A stretch of 64,000 bases of DNA from Planctomycetota bacterium (GCA_013816485.1 JACDEI010000002.1:160322-224321); one strand, 5' to 3'. Shown: positions 42,324 to 52,333, counted from the stretch's first letter. Program-made: numbers and translations. Notes: a model not told the origin generated them from the letters alone.

Positions 42324-45300
42324 GGGTTCTCCGATTCCACCGATCGCCAACGCGTCGGGGTGAAACGATCCAACAGCAGGTACAACACCGGCACCACCAG
42401 CAGCGTCAGGAAGGTCGATGCCATGAGGCCAGCGATGAAACACGTCGCCAACGGACTCCAGGCGATGGAGAACTCAGGGATGCCGAGCGCCATGGTCAGC
42501 AGCCCGGCAATGGTGGTGATGCTGGTCAGCAGGATGGCGCGCATGCGCTGATGGCCGGCGGTCATCAGTGCTTCGATCAGCGGCAGGCCTTCCCGGCGGC
42601 GCGTGTTGATGAAGTCGACCAGCACGATCGCGTCGTTCACCACCACGCCGGTCAGGCCAACGATAGCGATGAAACTTTGCACTGTGAACATGCCGCGTTC
42701 GGGACGCACCACGCCTTCGGGAAAGGCCAGCAGGCAGATACCGACGATGCCGAGCACCAGGAAAACGCCGATGAAGGCGAACACCACGTTGCTAAGGATG
42801 ATCAGCGGTTGGGTGTAGCTACGGAACTGGGTCGCCAGCAACAGGAAGATCAGGAACACCGACAAGGCGAAGGCCTGCGCTAGGCTGCGGTAGCTTTTGT
42901 TCGTGCTCTCCGCCTCGCCGCCGAAGGCGATGGCAGCGCCCGCGTACTGCGCGGCACGCTCGCGATGCCATTCTTCCACCGCCCGCGTCACGTCGCTGGG
43001 GGCCAGCGATGAATCAGCGGTGAAGTTTCCAGTGATGGTCACCGCGCGCTGGTAGTCGCGCCGCACCAGTGCCGCTGGCGTCCAGCCGGCGTCGACGCTG
43101 GCGACATCGCCCACCGTCACCTGACGGCCGCCCGGTTCGTCGACGATCGCCAGTTGCAACAGCCGCGCCGGATCGTCGAGCAGGTCGCGTCCCACGCGCA
43201 CGCGCACTGGAATGTCCTCGTCGCTGCGGCGGAACTCTCCGACGTAGGCACCGTCCACCGCACCGGCGATAAAATCGAGCGCGGTACGTTGGGCCACACC
43301 ATGATTGGCCAAACGGTCCCAATGCGGATGGAACGATACCTGACGGATGCGCCGGCTGGAGTCATCATTGAGATCGATCAGGCCTTTTAGCCGCTCATCC
43401 GCCAGCGCATGCAGATGCGCTTTCAGATCATGCGCCAAGCGCTCGACCGCGTCGCTGTCGCGGCCAGCGACGCGGATCGTCACCGGCATGCCGATCGGCG
43501 GACCATCCATCTGCTGGGTGATCTCCAGGTCGACGCCCCCCTGCTCGAACTTGGTTTCCAGACGTGTGCGCACCTCTTCCAGGATGGTGGTGGCTTCGGC
43601 GGTGCGGCGCGCCAGTGGCGGCAGTTCGATGAAGACGAAGCCGTAGGCGTGGCTCCACACCGGCTTGTAGTACGCATCCATCAGCATGCCGGCGAAACCG
43701 GAGGCATTGTCGATCTTGCCCGGGCCCAGGGCCATGACTTCACTTTCAATCTCGCGCAGGAAGCGGCTGGTGCCGCTGAGCGTGGCGTCGCCGGGCAGGC
43801 GCACCGCGATGTTGAGGATCGACGCGTCGTTGGGGAAGAACGCCATGCGCAGGATAGGCCGCTGGCCCCAGGTGTTGGCCATCAGGCTCTGCACCAGGAT
43901 GCCGATAGTCAGCAGGAACATCACGCCGACGAAACCGATGCAGGTCCACGGATGGGCAAGGTTCCACGACAGCGCGCGGTCGTAACGCCGCGCCAACCAG
44001 CCGACCACGCCTGGGCGTTGCAGGTAGCCGGCGGTGCCGGATTCGCTGCGCGTGACGATTTTTTCCGGGCCCAGCAGTTTTTCCGCGGTTACCGCGTGCA
44101 GCGGCAGCATCAGCATGCACTCGATCAGGCTGGCGACGAGCGCGACGGTGACCGCCACCGGCAACAGGCCGAAGAAATCGCCCACCGAACCGGTCATCAA
44201 CAGCAGTGGCAAAAAGCTGGCGATGGTGGTCAACACCGAGTTCACCACCGGCCAGAAGACCTCGGTGGCGCCGTCGATGGCGGCGGTGGTGATGGGTTTC
44301 CCTTCTTCCAAATGGCGCTGGATGTTGTCGATCACCACCACCGCATCGCCCACCAGCATGCCCGACACCAGCACCAGGCCGACGACGGTCAGTTCGTTGA
44401 GGCTCGCACCGGTGAGCCAGAAGTAGAGGAACGAGGCGAACACGGCGAACGCCACGCCAGAAATCGTCAGCAGCGCCGAACGCCAGGTGAGGAAACACAG
44501 CAGCGCGATCACCACCAGCACCACGCCCCAGAACAAGTTTGATCCGAGCACGCCCAGGTAGTCCTGGATCCGCACCGCACTATCGACGGTGTAGACCAGC
44601 GCCACGCCATCATTCGCATGATCGGCGACGAACGCCGTGCCGGCGACAACCACTGCTTCTTTCACGCGGATGGCGTTGGCGGTTTTCTCCTTCAGCACCT
44701 TGCACAACACCGACTGCTGGCCGTTCACACTGATGAGCACGCCCTCGTCGAGCGCCCGTTCGCCGCTGGCATCGTGTCGGCAGAGATCGCCAACGGTGAT
44801 GCGCGCGCCGTCGCCCACGCGGCGCACCAGCACATCCATCACGTCTTGTCGTGAACGGTAGCGCGCGTCGACACGGAACAGGCGTTCGCCCTGTGCGGTG
44901 TCGATGGTGCCAGCGGGCGGGGCGACACCGGCCTGCATCAGCGCGCTGGCGACCTCGCCATAGGTGATCCGGTGGCGTTCGAGTGCGGCGGTGTCCAGTT
45001 CGACCACAAACTGCTCGCGCCGTTCGCCGACGACCTCGATGCGTTTCACATCCGGCAGCAACTCCAGACGGTTGCGCAGGTCCTTCGCCAACAGATCGAG
45101 CTGACGGGAAGCCAAGGGCTTGGCCGGATCCTTCGCCACTAGGCAGACCTGCATCACTGGCAACCAGGCATCGGTGTCGAGCTTGTTGAGGTACATGCCG
45201 AGCTGCTTGCCGTCGACGGTCGGCAACTGGTTCTGCACCGCGAGCAGGCGGATGCGCGCTTGGTCGTAGAGCCGGTCGTAATCGGTGTCGTCATCGAACT

Positions 45301-45583
45301 TGGCGAACAGCTCCGCCTGCCCAGGCGTCGAGGTCGCGCGCACGTACTCCACCGACTCCATGCCGCGCAGCGCGTCTTCGAGCTTCTGCGTCACCAGCCG
45401 CTCGACCTCCGACGCATCGGCACCTGGGTAACGGACGACGCAGTGCACTTCACCGAACGGCAGGTTCGGATAGCGATCCACCGGGATGTCCCGCATCGCC
45501 ACCACCGACGCCAGGATCAACCCGACGTAGAGCAGGTTCATCAGCACGTGTTGGCGGACGCCGAAGGCGATGAGGGGCTTCAT
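42320..45583 (-). CDS. RND efflux pump inner-membrane subunit (AcrB/MexB-like)
   Basis: A 1087-residue RND permease that exports substrates using the proton gradient. Typical features: a first helix MKPLIAFGVRQHVLMNLL, the porter signature SVEYVRATSTPGQAEL, helix-4 motif SGMLVGDAVVVIDNI, and helix-10 motif GLTGVVVNDAIVLVDFIN. In AcrB the helix-4 motif is VDD; here it is VGD, so one of the two proton-relay Asp residues is Gly. The start is ATG 45581-45583; a GTG three codons upstream lies in a repeat element. It is coupled to tolC by a 4-nt overlap and separated from MFP by the element. Confidence 0.93.
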   Translation of the reverse strand: MKPLIAFGVRQHVLMNLLYVGLILASVVAMRDIPVDRYPNLPFGEVHCVVRYPGADASEVERLVTQKLEDALRGMESVEYVRATSTPGQAELFAKFDDDTDYDRLYDQARIRLLAVQNQLPTVDGKQLGMYLNKLDTDAWLPVMQVCLVAKDPAKPLASRQLDLLAKDLRNRLELLPDVKRIEVVGERREQFVVELDTAALERHRITYGEVASALMQAGVAPPAGTIDTAQGERLFRVDARYRSRQDVMDVLVRRVGDGARITVGDLCRHDASGERALDEGVLISVNGQQSVLCKVLKEKTANAIRVKEAVVVAGTAFVADHANDGVALVYTVDSAVRIQDYLGVLGSNLFWGVVLVVIALLCFLTWRSALLTISGVAFAVFASFLYFWLTGASLNELTVVGLVLVSGMLVGDAVVVIDNIQRHLEEGKPITTAAIDGATEVFWPVVNSVLTTIASFLPLLLMTGSVGDFFGLLPVAVTVALVASLIECMLMLPLHAVTAEKLLGPEKIVTRSESGTAGYLQRPGVVGWLARRYDRALSWNLAHPWTCIGFVGVMFLLTIGILVQSLMANTWGQRPILRMAFFPNDASILNIAVRLPGDATLSGTSRFLREIESEVMALGPGKIDNASGFAGMLMDAYYKPVWSHAYGFVFIELPPLARRTAEATTILEEVRTRLETKFEQGGVDLEITQQMDGPPIGMPVTIRVAGRDSDAVERLAHDLKAHLHALADERLKGLIDLNDDSSRRIRQVSFHPHWDRLANHGVAQRTALDFIAGAVDGAYVGEFRRSDEDIPVRVRVGRDLLDDPARLLQLAIVDEPGGRQVTVGDVASVDAGWTPAALVRRDYQRAVTITGNFTADSSLAPSDVTRAVEEWHRERAAQYAGAAIAFGGEAESTNKSYRSLAQAFALSVFLIFLLLATQFRSYTQPLIILSNVVFAFIGVFLVLGIVGICLLAFPEGVVRPERGMFTVQSFIAIVGLTGVVVNDAIVLVDFINTRRREGLPLIEALMTAGHQRMRAILLTSITTIAGLLTMALGIPEFSIAWSPLATCFIAGLMASTFLTLLVVPVLYLLLDRFTPTRWRSVESENP

Positions 45584-45736
45584 GATTGCCACGGTCCGGG
45601 GTCCGGGGTCCGGAGTCCGGAGTCTTTCTGCACGGACGCCCCGCGCACTTCAGAACGATCATGTTGGGATGAAAGCATATCTTGGCGGCACACCAGACCC
45701 CGGACCCCGGACCCCGGACCCCGGACCGTGGCAATC
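45584..45736. repeat. Heptamer-array inverted-repeat element, type A copy 3
   Basis: GTCCGGG/GTCCGGA arrays on both sides, facing inwards, enclose about 70 nt of unshared spacer. Both outer ends carry GATTGCCACGGTCC. On the minus strand the element starts at the MFP stop (TGA-TTGCCACGG) and ends beside the RND start codon, so it fills the whole MFP-RND gap. Confidence 0.95.
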
Positions 45737-46838
45737 ATGGCTTCAATTCCACCCCGACCGGCAACGCCGACGGCAGCACCGCGACGTAGTCACCCGCTTG
45801 ACGGATGACCGTCACCACCAGTTCCTTGCCATCGCTGGTGCTGACTCGCTGGCGTTCGCCCACCGTGCGAATGAAGGACGCGGGGATCAGCAACGCGCCG
45901 CTTGGATCGGGAACCGGGAAGGACAGGGCGACCTCCAGGCCGCCGATGGGTTCCGGTGCGGCGTCGCCGGCCAGATCCAATTCGACGCGGTGTTTGCGCG
46001 TGAGCGGGTCGAACTCCGGATCGATGCGTGCGAGGGTCACGCTTGCACGACGATCGCCATGCCGCGGGAAACGCACGATCGGCATCGCCTGCGCCCGCAG
46101 CGCGGCGAGTTCATCGCTCGTCAGGTGCAGCTCCACCACCAGCGTGGTGGTGTCGATCACGCGCAGCAGCGGTGTTCCGGCGGCGACCATCGTTCCCGGT
46201 TCCACCAAGCGCTGCGCCACCAGCCAGCCGCCCGGTGCCGGGACACGGTGCCGCGACAGGTGATCGTTCGCGCGGGCAAGGTCGAGTCGCGCCTGGATCA
46301 CTGCGGTGCTCGCCTGGGATTCGGTGACCTTGGCCCGTTCCGCCTCGATACGCGCGAGTTCCGCGGCAGTGGCCGTGGTGTCCGCCTCCTCGACGCTGAG
46401 CTTGCCTTGATCCGCCAGATTCTTGGTGCGGGCGGCGGTACGTCCGCGCAAGCCGGCGTCGGCTTCCGCCGCTTGCCCTGCCAACGCTGCGGCTCGTGAT
46501 GCTTGTTCGCTGGCGGTCAGGGCCGCCACCGCTTGATCGCGGGCGATCACCGCCTGCGTATCGTCAATGGTGACGATCGCGGCGACCTGTTCCGGCCCGA
46601 CGCGCTGACCGACATCTAGCGCCACCGCGGTCACTCGACCTGGTACCTCCGCCGCCACCATCACCACACGCCGCGGACGGGTGAAGCCGGTGATGCTGCG
46701 CTCGATCGACGCCGGATGATCGTGCGGTTTCCAGGTCGCTGGCTGCTCAACCGCCGACAGCACGGGCACCAGCGACAACAGCACCAGCGTCGTCAAAGCG
46801 TGGGCAACCACGAATCCAGAGAACGGTATGCGAATCAC
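45735..46838 (-). CDS. RND efflux periplasmic adaptor (membrane fusion protein)
   Basis: A 367-residue MFP. Signal peptide ending near PVLSA (no lipobox cysteine), then the biotinyl-lipoyl halves GRVTAVALDVGQRV and VPAPGGWLVAQRLVEPGTMVAAG, which flank a helical hairpin of about 120 residues, and a beta-barrel domain with the GALLIPASFI strand. It links the RND pump to the TolC channel. It overlaps tetR by 4 nt and its stop codon lies against repeat element A3. Confidence 0.9.
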   Translation of the reverse strand: MIRIPFSGFVVAHALTTLVLLSLVPVLSAVEQPATWKPHDHPASIERSITGFTRPRRVVMVAAEVPGRVTAVALDVGQRVGPEQVAAIVTIDDTQAVIARDQAVAALTASEQASRAAALAGQAAEADAGLRGRTAARTKNLADQGKLSVEEADTTATAAELARIEAERAKVTESQASTAVIQARLDLARANDHLSRHRVPAPGGWLVAQRLVEPGTMVAAGTPLLRVIDTTTLVVELHLTSDELAALRAQAMPIVRFPRHGDRRASVTLARIDPEFDPLTRKHRVELDLAGDAAPEPIGGLEVALSFPVPDPSGALLIPASFIRTVGERQRVSTSDGKELVVTVIRQAGDYVAVLPSALPVGVELKP

Positions 46839-47503
46839 GCGAGTACCTCCGATGGACGCTGGGCGTCCTTCATGAGCAGGGTCAGCAAGGTATCCGACGC
46901 CGTGCGCGCGAGCGACTCCGCGGTACGGTCAGGGCGGAACGGCAACTGCCAGATCAGTCCATCGACGATGGCGGTGAACAACCGCGCGAACATCGCCGGA
47001 TCAGCGAGCGGCTTGAATACACCCTGCGCCAGACCAGCGCCGTAGAGGAACGTCAAGACGCCTTCCCACTGAGCGTACACTTCTCGCAAGCGTGCCTGCG
47101 CCTGCGCCAATACCTGCGGCTGGTCGGCCGCGACGGTCCACAGGTCGAGGAACAACCGCGTGTACGCCTGACTGCCGCTCGGGACGACGCTGAACACCGC
47201 GACCATCAGTTGATGCAGCGACTTCGCCGCGTCACCACCAGCGGCATGGACATTGGTGCCAGCACCGCCGAGCAGGTCATGCACCTGTGTCTGGTTGCGC
47301 TGGCAGCACCACAGGCAGGCGTCGAGGAGCAGGTCCTCCTTGGAGCGGAAGTATTCGTAGACCGTGCCTTTGCCGATGCCGGCCTGCTGCGCGACAGCCG
47401 CGATGGTGGTCCCGGCGAAACCATCGCGCGAGAAGCAGGTAACGGCAGCAGCGACGATGGCGTCGCGTTTGGACGGGGCGGGGGCAGGGGCGGGTTCGGC
47501 CAT
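46835..47503 (-). CDS. TetR-family transcriptional regulator
   Basis: A 222-residue regulator; N-terminal helix-turn-helix with the TetR signature GFAGTTIAAVAQQAGIGKGTVYEYFRSKEDLL and a variable ligand-binding C-terminus. First gene of the efflux operon. A palindromic operator lies 40-59 nt upstream, so it probably represses itself and the pump until a ligand binds, as in AcrR-like systems. Confidence 0.92.
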   Translation of the reverse strand: MAEPAPAPAPSKRDAIVAAAVTCFSRDGFAGTTIAAVAQQAGIGKGTVYEYFRSKEDLLLDACLWCCQRNQTQVHDLLGGAGTNVHAAGGDAAKSLHQLMVAVFSVVPSGSQAYTRLFLDLWTVAADQPQVLAQAQARLREVYAQWEGVLTFLYGAGLAQGVFKPLADPAMFARLFTAIVDGLIWQLPFRPDRTAESLARTASDTLLTLLMKDAQRPSEVLA

Positions 47504-47542
47504 GGGCGGCGGAGTGTGGCGCGTTCAGTCGTCGATCAATGA

Positions 47543-47562
47543 CCGACCGACTGGTCGGTCGG
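47543..47562. promoter_or_regulatory. Probable TetR operator
   Basis: CCGACCGAC-TG-GTCGGTCGG, two 9-nt complementary arms with a 2-nt centre, 40 nt upstream of the tetR start. Such palindromes of GACCGACC/GGTCGGTC are common for TetR regulators. GATCAATG occurs on each side as a direct repeat. Confidence 0.75.
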
Positions 47563-47611
47563 ATCAATGCGGGGCGCCAGGAACCAGACCAGCTCTGCAA
47601 AAGCACGAAGG

Positions 47612-47740
47612 CGACCCCCGGGATCGCCGGCGTCCCGCCGGCAGGGTCGACTTCCACAATCAACGACGGATTTCAGACCTGGAAATCAATGAAGGAACAA
47701 CGACCCGAGCCGGCGGGACGCCGGCGATCTCGGGAGGGTC
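47612..47740. repeat. REP-doublet-like (REPIN-like) inverted repeat, type E
   Basis: Arms at 47612-47649 and 47701-47740 share GCCGGCGTCCCGCCGGC, itself a nested hairpin (CGCCGGC/GCCGGCG). About 50 nt of spacer. It ends directly at the stop codon of the heparinase-like gene (47739-47741), in the 235-nt gap between that gene and tetR. Confidence 0.9.
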
Positions 47741-50700
47741 ACTTCTGCTGCGCTGCCGGGCTGGCGTCGTCGATCACGCGACCGCCAAAGGCAGGGATCT
47801 CCTCCTTCACCGCACCGAGCGCAGGCACCGCCTGCAGGCCGAGCACCACGGTGTCGACGCCCCCCTGCCGCACGACCACTTGGCCGGAGATGCCGGCAGC
47901 GGGCGAGGTGCCCAGGCGAATCTCGTCAGTGTGGCCAGCGACGCTGACCGACACGCCGGCGTCGTTGGGCAGGATGGTGAAAGTCGGCTCCGGTTCGCCG
48001 CGACGGCGAGCGTAGAGCACCCAGGTCAGCGCCTGCCCCGGCGCGGTGTCGATGCGAAGCCACTGCTGGTACTCGCCGACCTCCCATTTGCCTTGGTAGC
48101 CTTTCGGCGGGATCAGCGACTTGCCGTCGCTCTGGTGGATCCCGCTGATCCAGGCAGCGTTTTCTGCTTCGCTGGCTTTCTGTTTCTCCGGGTCGTTGCC
48201 CTTGCCCCCGAGTTTCCATTTTCCCGGGCCGCTCATGTATTCGTCGAAGTAGAACCAGCGACCGACTTCGATCTTCGGTGCGGTGGGCGTGGCGAGGAAC
48301 ACGTCGATGTCGGCCTCGCCCTGGCCCTCGGCACGGATGCGGTTGCCGTCGATCTTCACGTCGCGGCTGAGCAGGTGCAGGTTGGTGTGCTGCGCTTCGC
48401 GGCTGATGGTCTCATCGCGGATAACCAAGTAGTCGGACAGTGGTGAACCGGCGGAGTGTTTGACCAGCACCTGATAACGGCGATGTACCAGCCGTTCGAT
48501 CTTCCGCGTCGGGTAGGGATACTGGAATTTGGCGTGCTGCGGTTCGACTGGCGTCAACACCAGGGAATCGACCGCCATCTCGGCCACCGCCGCATCTGCC
48601 ACCGCCGTCGAGGCGAAGGCCGCCAGCTTGGCCGCGCCGAGCGCCTGTTCCATCGCCGGCACGGCATTGGTGTCGCCCTGGTGAGTGAAGGGACGCGCCT
48701 GCCCAAAAGTCATGGTGTTATGGAGCGCCGCGTGGTCACCCCGCGGATGGTAGGAACAGTTGTAGTCGAGCGACACCGGCAGGCCGGCGCCGTAGAAGTG
48801 GAAGCTGAGCTGCTCTGCATGCGCATGGCCGAGTGCCGATCCGGCCCGGAAGCTGGCGAAGGTCTCGCGTTCGGATCCGAAACGAGAACGCATGATCGCG
48901 CCGAAACCGAGGAACGAACGGCTGTTCCAATCGAGTTTTTCCAACGGTGTGATGGGGATCGACTGATCGACGTTGATCACATCGCTCAGTACCGTGCCGC
49001 GCATGCCCTGATCGCGGAACAATTTCCACACGCTCATCATTTCACTGGCGAAGGCTGGATCGGTGCTGCGGTAGAACCGCGCGAGCCCACCGAACATCTC
49101 GCCATCCTTTGCGCCCCAGCGATGGGTGTCGCCGATCGGCGCCTGATGACGGATGCCAATGCGCGCATCGTGCGGCGTCAGCAGGTGGCGGTGCCAGACG
49201 CCGGTCTTCTTGAACAACGGATTCTCCGCCACCGGATTGCCTTGGCCGCTGTTTTCAAAAATAGTCGCCAGTTCGAGCAGCAGGTTGAGGGCGTAGGTAC
49301 TGTAGCCTGGGCACTCGAAACCGACGCCGTCACCTGGCAGCAACACGCGGTAGACATCCATGTCGAACTCGTGACGCGCCCACGCCAACCAGTTCTTGGC
49401 ATGCGGATGATCGCGTAGCGCTGCGGCAGTGAACGCGGCGACCAGATACTTGTCAGTGTGGAAGTTCGGATTGCCCGGTCCCCAGCCGTTGTGGTAACCC
49501 GGCCACTGGTCGAGGTCGCTGAAGATGTAGCCGATGGCTGCCTGCCACGCGCCGCCCAGTGGTTTGCCATCGGCGACCAGATCGGCGCCCGGCCAACCGG
49601 ATTTCATGCGGCGGGTCTGACCGGTGGGATTCAGGAAATCGTCCTGATAACGGCGTTCCAACCACAGACCGGGCGACGGCAGGTTGGCCCCCTTCGGTTT
49701 GCCGCCGGTGATGAGTTCCACCAGATCACGATCGACGGCCTTGAGCTTGTCCTTCTCGGCGACGAACTCCTTGAGCACGACATTGGTCGGCGTGTCCGTG
49801 CCCGCCTGCCATTCGGCGCGCATGGCGGCCAGACGCTCGCGCGTCAGCAGGATGGTGGGGCCGGCCTTCGCCGGATCGCGGTCCCACTCCAATACGTACT
49901 CGTTGAGTTGTTTGTCGAGCGTCCAGTCGCTGTGGCGACGGACCACGCCGTTGAGCTTGCCGGTATCGTCAAAATTGCCGCGTCCTCCGACTAGCAGCGC
50001 CCATGTCCGTGAGCCCTGCGACCACGGGAACTTGGCGCGCGCGGTGTCCTTGTTCTCGGCGAACACGCTGATGGTCTGTGCATAGGGATCGACCCAGCGG
50101 CTGGCATGCGTCGCCACCAGACCGACGGCGGGTGTGTTTGGTTCAGCCTGCGTGCCACGCGTGGCGATGAAATCCTGACCGCCGCCCGGTGCTTGTGACC
50201 AGCGTGGACGCAGCGCCACGAACGGGCCGCGCTGTTTTGGTTGCGGTTCAAGCGGCACGGACTTGAGATCAGTATTGCCGCCGAAGGCCTCGTAACCGAA
50301 CCAACGGATCCACAGCGCGGTGTCGGGTTTCAGCCCTTCCTTCAGTTCCAGCCACGACGTCGCCGGTGCCGGCAGACGATGCTGATCCTCGACCTGAACC
50401 CACACCGAGCCGGCGACGATGCGCCAGGTGCTCTGGATAAAACAACCATCGCGGCGCGGCGGCCACGGAGCGCCTGGGGCAAGCGGTTCAATGTTCTGCG
50501 GACCTGCCGGCACGCTGCCGGCGACCTCGTAGGTGATGCGGATGGTGGTGAACACCGGACCGCTGGCGATGACCTCGGTGCGTGCGCCGGTGACGCTCAG
50601 GTCGCCTTCGAACCATGACCGTCCATACCACGCGGAGTCGCCTTCCACCTGGCAGGCGATCAGCGGTGGTGGCAGGTCGCTGAGTTTCTTCGCCGTCGGG

Positions 50701-51095
50701 AACGCACCGGTGAAACGAGCGAGCTTCAGACGCAGCACGCCATTGGCGATCTCCAGGTGATCGCCGCTTTCCTTCACGCTGAGCGTGGTGGTCGCTGCCG
50801 TGCCGGGCCTCAGCGTCACATCGGCGCGGCTGGGGACCTTGCTCTCCTTGTCCTTGTTGCGCGGAACCGTGGCGATGAACCACGCGCGCTGCTTACCATC
50901 CGGCAGCGACTCGACCTGTACCGGTCGTGGCTCACCCATGCCGGCGGCGACCGCATGCGCCGGCAAACTTCCCGCCGGCAGGTCACGATGCACCAACTCC
51001 CACGGCCAGTCGAGGTTGAGCGGGTTGGTGATGGGGACGGCGACCTCGCCAGCGGCGGCGAGGACGGACATGAACAGCAGGGCGGCGGTGCGCAT
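47739..51095 (-). CDS. Secreted heparinase II/III-like polysaccharide lyase
   Basis: An 1118-residue exported protein with signal peptide MRTAALLFMSVLAAAG. An N-terminal, strand-rich region of about 430 residues resembles exo-lyase beta domains. A middle helical region (about 450-750), with FECPGYSTYALNLLLELATIF and AWARHEF, fits an alpha/alpha toroid. A C-terminal heparinase II/III-type beta sandwich begins near residue 755 with GHAHAEQLSFHFYGAG, whose His and Tyr are candidate catalytic or metal residues. Substrate is unknown; heparin-like or other uronate polysaccharides are possible. Single gene. Start at ATG 51095 gives a clean signal peptide. Confidence 0.75.
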   Translation of the reverse strand: MRTAALLFMSVLAAAGEVAVPITNPLNLDWPWELVHRDLPAGSLPAHAVAAGMGEPRPVQVESLPDGKQRAWFIATVPRNKDKESKVPSRADVTLRPGTAATTTLSVKESGDHLEIANGVLRLKLARFTGAFPTAKKLSDLPPPLIACQVEGDSAWYGRSWFEGDLSVTGARTEVIASGPVFTTIRITYEVAGSVPAGPQNIEPLAPGAPWPPRRDGCFIQSTWRIVAGSVWVQVEDQHRLPAPATSWLELKEGLKPDTALWIRWFGYEAFGGNTDLKSVPLEPQPKQRGPFVALRPRWSQAPGGGQDFIATRGTQAEPNTPAVGLVATHASRWVDPYAQTISVFAENKDTARAKFPWSQGSRTWALLVGGRGNFDDTGKLNGVVRRHSDWTLDKQLNEYVLEWDRDPAKAGPTILLTRERLAAMRAEWQAGTDTPTNVVLKEFVAEKDKLKAVDRDLVELITGGKPKGANLPSPGLWLERRYQDDFLNPTGQTRRMKSGWPGADLVADGKPLGGAWQAAIGYIFSDLDQWPGYHNGWGPGNPNFHTDKYLVAAFTAAALRDHPHAKNWLAWARHEFDMDVYRVLLPGDGVGFECPGYSTYALNLLLELATIFENSGQGNPVAENPLFKKTGVWHRHLLTPHDARIGIRHQAPIGDTHRWGAKDGEMFGGLARFYRSTDPAFASEMMSVWKLFRDQGMRGTVLSDVINVDQSIPITPLEKLDWNSRSFLGFGAIMRSRFGSERETFASFRAGSALGHAHAEQLSFHFYGAGLPVSLDYNCSYHPRGDHAALHNTMTFGQARPFTHQGDTNAVPAMEQALGAAKLAAFASTAVADAAVAEMAVDSLVLTPVEPQHAKFQYPYPTRKIERLVHRRYQVLVKHSAGSPLSDYLVIRDETISREAQHTNLHLLSRDVKIDGNRIRAEGQGEADIDVFLATPTAPKIEVGRWFYFDEYMSGPGKWKLGGKGNDPEKQKASEAENAAWISGIHQSDGKSLIPPKGYQGKWEVGEYQQWLRIDTAPGQALTWVLYARRRGEPEPTFTILPNDAGVSVSVAGHTDEIRLGTSPAAGISGQVVVRQGGVDTVVLGLQAVPALGAVKEEIPAFGGRVIDDASPAAQQK

Positions 51096-51178
51096 GGTAG
51101 TGAGTCGATGCCTTCCCACCAATTATGCACCCAAAGAGGCAATCCCCTCCACCTGTGCGGGTTTGCCAGCAACGAACG

Positions 51179-52324
51179 TCACCCCAGTAGCTTGTGGTGC
51201 TCATCCATGGCAAAGCGATCCGTCATCCCCGCGATATAGTCGGCGACGGCACGGTACAGCCCGGCCCCCTCCGCCCGTGCGGCGTGTTCCGGCGGCATGC
51301 TGTCGGGGTGGGTGGTGAAGAAGGTGAACAGGTCGCTGAGGATGCGTCGCGCCTTGTGGAACACGCGATTGACGCGGTAGTCGCGGTAGAGGTTGGCGAA
51401 CAGCCAGGCCTCCAGCGATTCCTTGGCGTTCTTCAGGCTTGGGCTGATGCCGACCAGTTGGTGCGGACAGGCACGCAACGCGGCGAACGAATCGATACCG
51501 CGAGCGCGGATCTGCGACTCGGTGTGTTCCACCAGATCGCCCACCAAGCTGTCGAGCAGCAGACGCAGCGCGCGGTCGACGATCAGTTTGTCGCTGGTGC
51601 CACGTGGACTGGCAGCGACCGCTTCGCTCCAGGCACCCGTCCACAGCGGCACTTCGCGCAGTTGTTCGACACTGACGTAACCGCCACGCAGACCGTCGTC
51701 GATGTCGTGGCAGTCGTAGACGATCGAGTCGATCTCGTCGACGAGTTGGGCTTCGAGGAGCGGATTTTCCTCGGGCGCAAAACGCCGCGGCACCTTGGCG
51801 CGGTCGTAATGCGCCGAGTGTTTGATGATGCTCTCGCGCACTTCGTAGGTCAGGTTGAGGCCGGGGAACTCCGGGTAACGGATCTCCAGCTCCTCGACCA
51901 GACGCAAACCCTGACGGTTGTGCTCGAAACCGCCGTGGTCCTTCATCAATTCCGCAAGGAGGTCCTCGCCGCGATGACCGAACGGTGGATGACCGACGTC
52001 GTGAACCAACGCCACGCATTCGACCAGATCTTCATTCAAACGCAGTCGACGCGCAGCAACCCGCGCAACCTGCGCCACTTCGATGGTGTGGGTCAGGCGC
52101 GTACGAAAATGGTCGCCTTCATCGTTGGTGAAGACCTGAGTCTTGTACTGCAAACGTCGGAACGCGCGGCTGTGGACGATACGGTCACGGTCGCGCTGGA
52201 ATTCGCTGCGATAATTGTCCGCAATGCTGGTGTACTGACGCCCACGCGACTGCGCGGCACGCATGGCGTAGGGCGCGAGTGTGGCGTCTTCGCGGGCTTC
52301 GATGTCGGATCTGGTAAGCGTCAT
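51179..52324 (-). CDS. dgt: dGTP triphosphohydrolase-like protein (Dgt, HD domain)
   Basis: A 381-residue HD-domain enzyme; family members remove triphosphate from dGTP or other dNTPs. RDRDRIVHSRAFRRLQYKTQVF, TRLTHTIEVAQVAR, and the HD box ALVHDVGHPPFGHRGED supply the metal ligands; ESIIKHSAHYD continues the pattern. The start is the ATG at 52322-52324 (MTLTRSDIEARED). The frame is open 88 codons further upstream but that part is translated from a type B repeat element. Confidence 0.9.
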   Translation of the reverse strand: MTLTRSDIEAREDATLAPYAMRAAQSRGRQYTSIADNYRSEFQRDRDRIVHSRAFRRLQYKTQVFTNDEGDHFRTRLTHTIEVAQVARVAARRLRLNEDLVECVALVHDVGHPPFGHRGEDLLAELMKDHGGFEHNRQGLRLVEELEIRYPEFPGLNLTYEVRESIIKHSAHYDRAKVPRRFAPEENPLLEAQLVDEIDSIVYDCHDIDDGLRGGYVSVEQLREVPLWTGAWSEAVAASPRGTSDKLIVDRALRLLLDSLVGDLVEHTESQIRARGIDSFAALRACPHQLVGISPSLKNAKESLEAWLFANLYRDYRVNRVFHKARRILSDLFTFFTTHPDSMPPEHAARAEGAGLYRAVADYIAGMTDRFAMDEHHKLLG

Positions 52325-52333
52325 GGGGAAGAC

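Noticed and set aside
42551-44542. Several long plus-strand frames over the RND gene
   Set aside because: Antisense shadows; His/Gln/Asp-rich translations without domains.
45584-45592. GTG start three codons upstream of the RND ATG
   Set aside because: The GTG lies within the terminal sequence of element A3; the ATG at 45583 gives the usual RND N-terminus.
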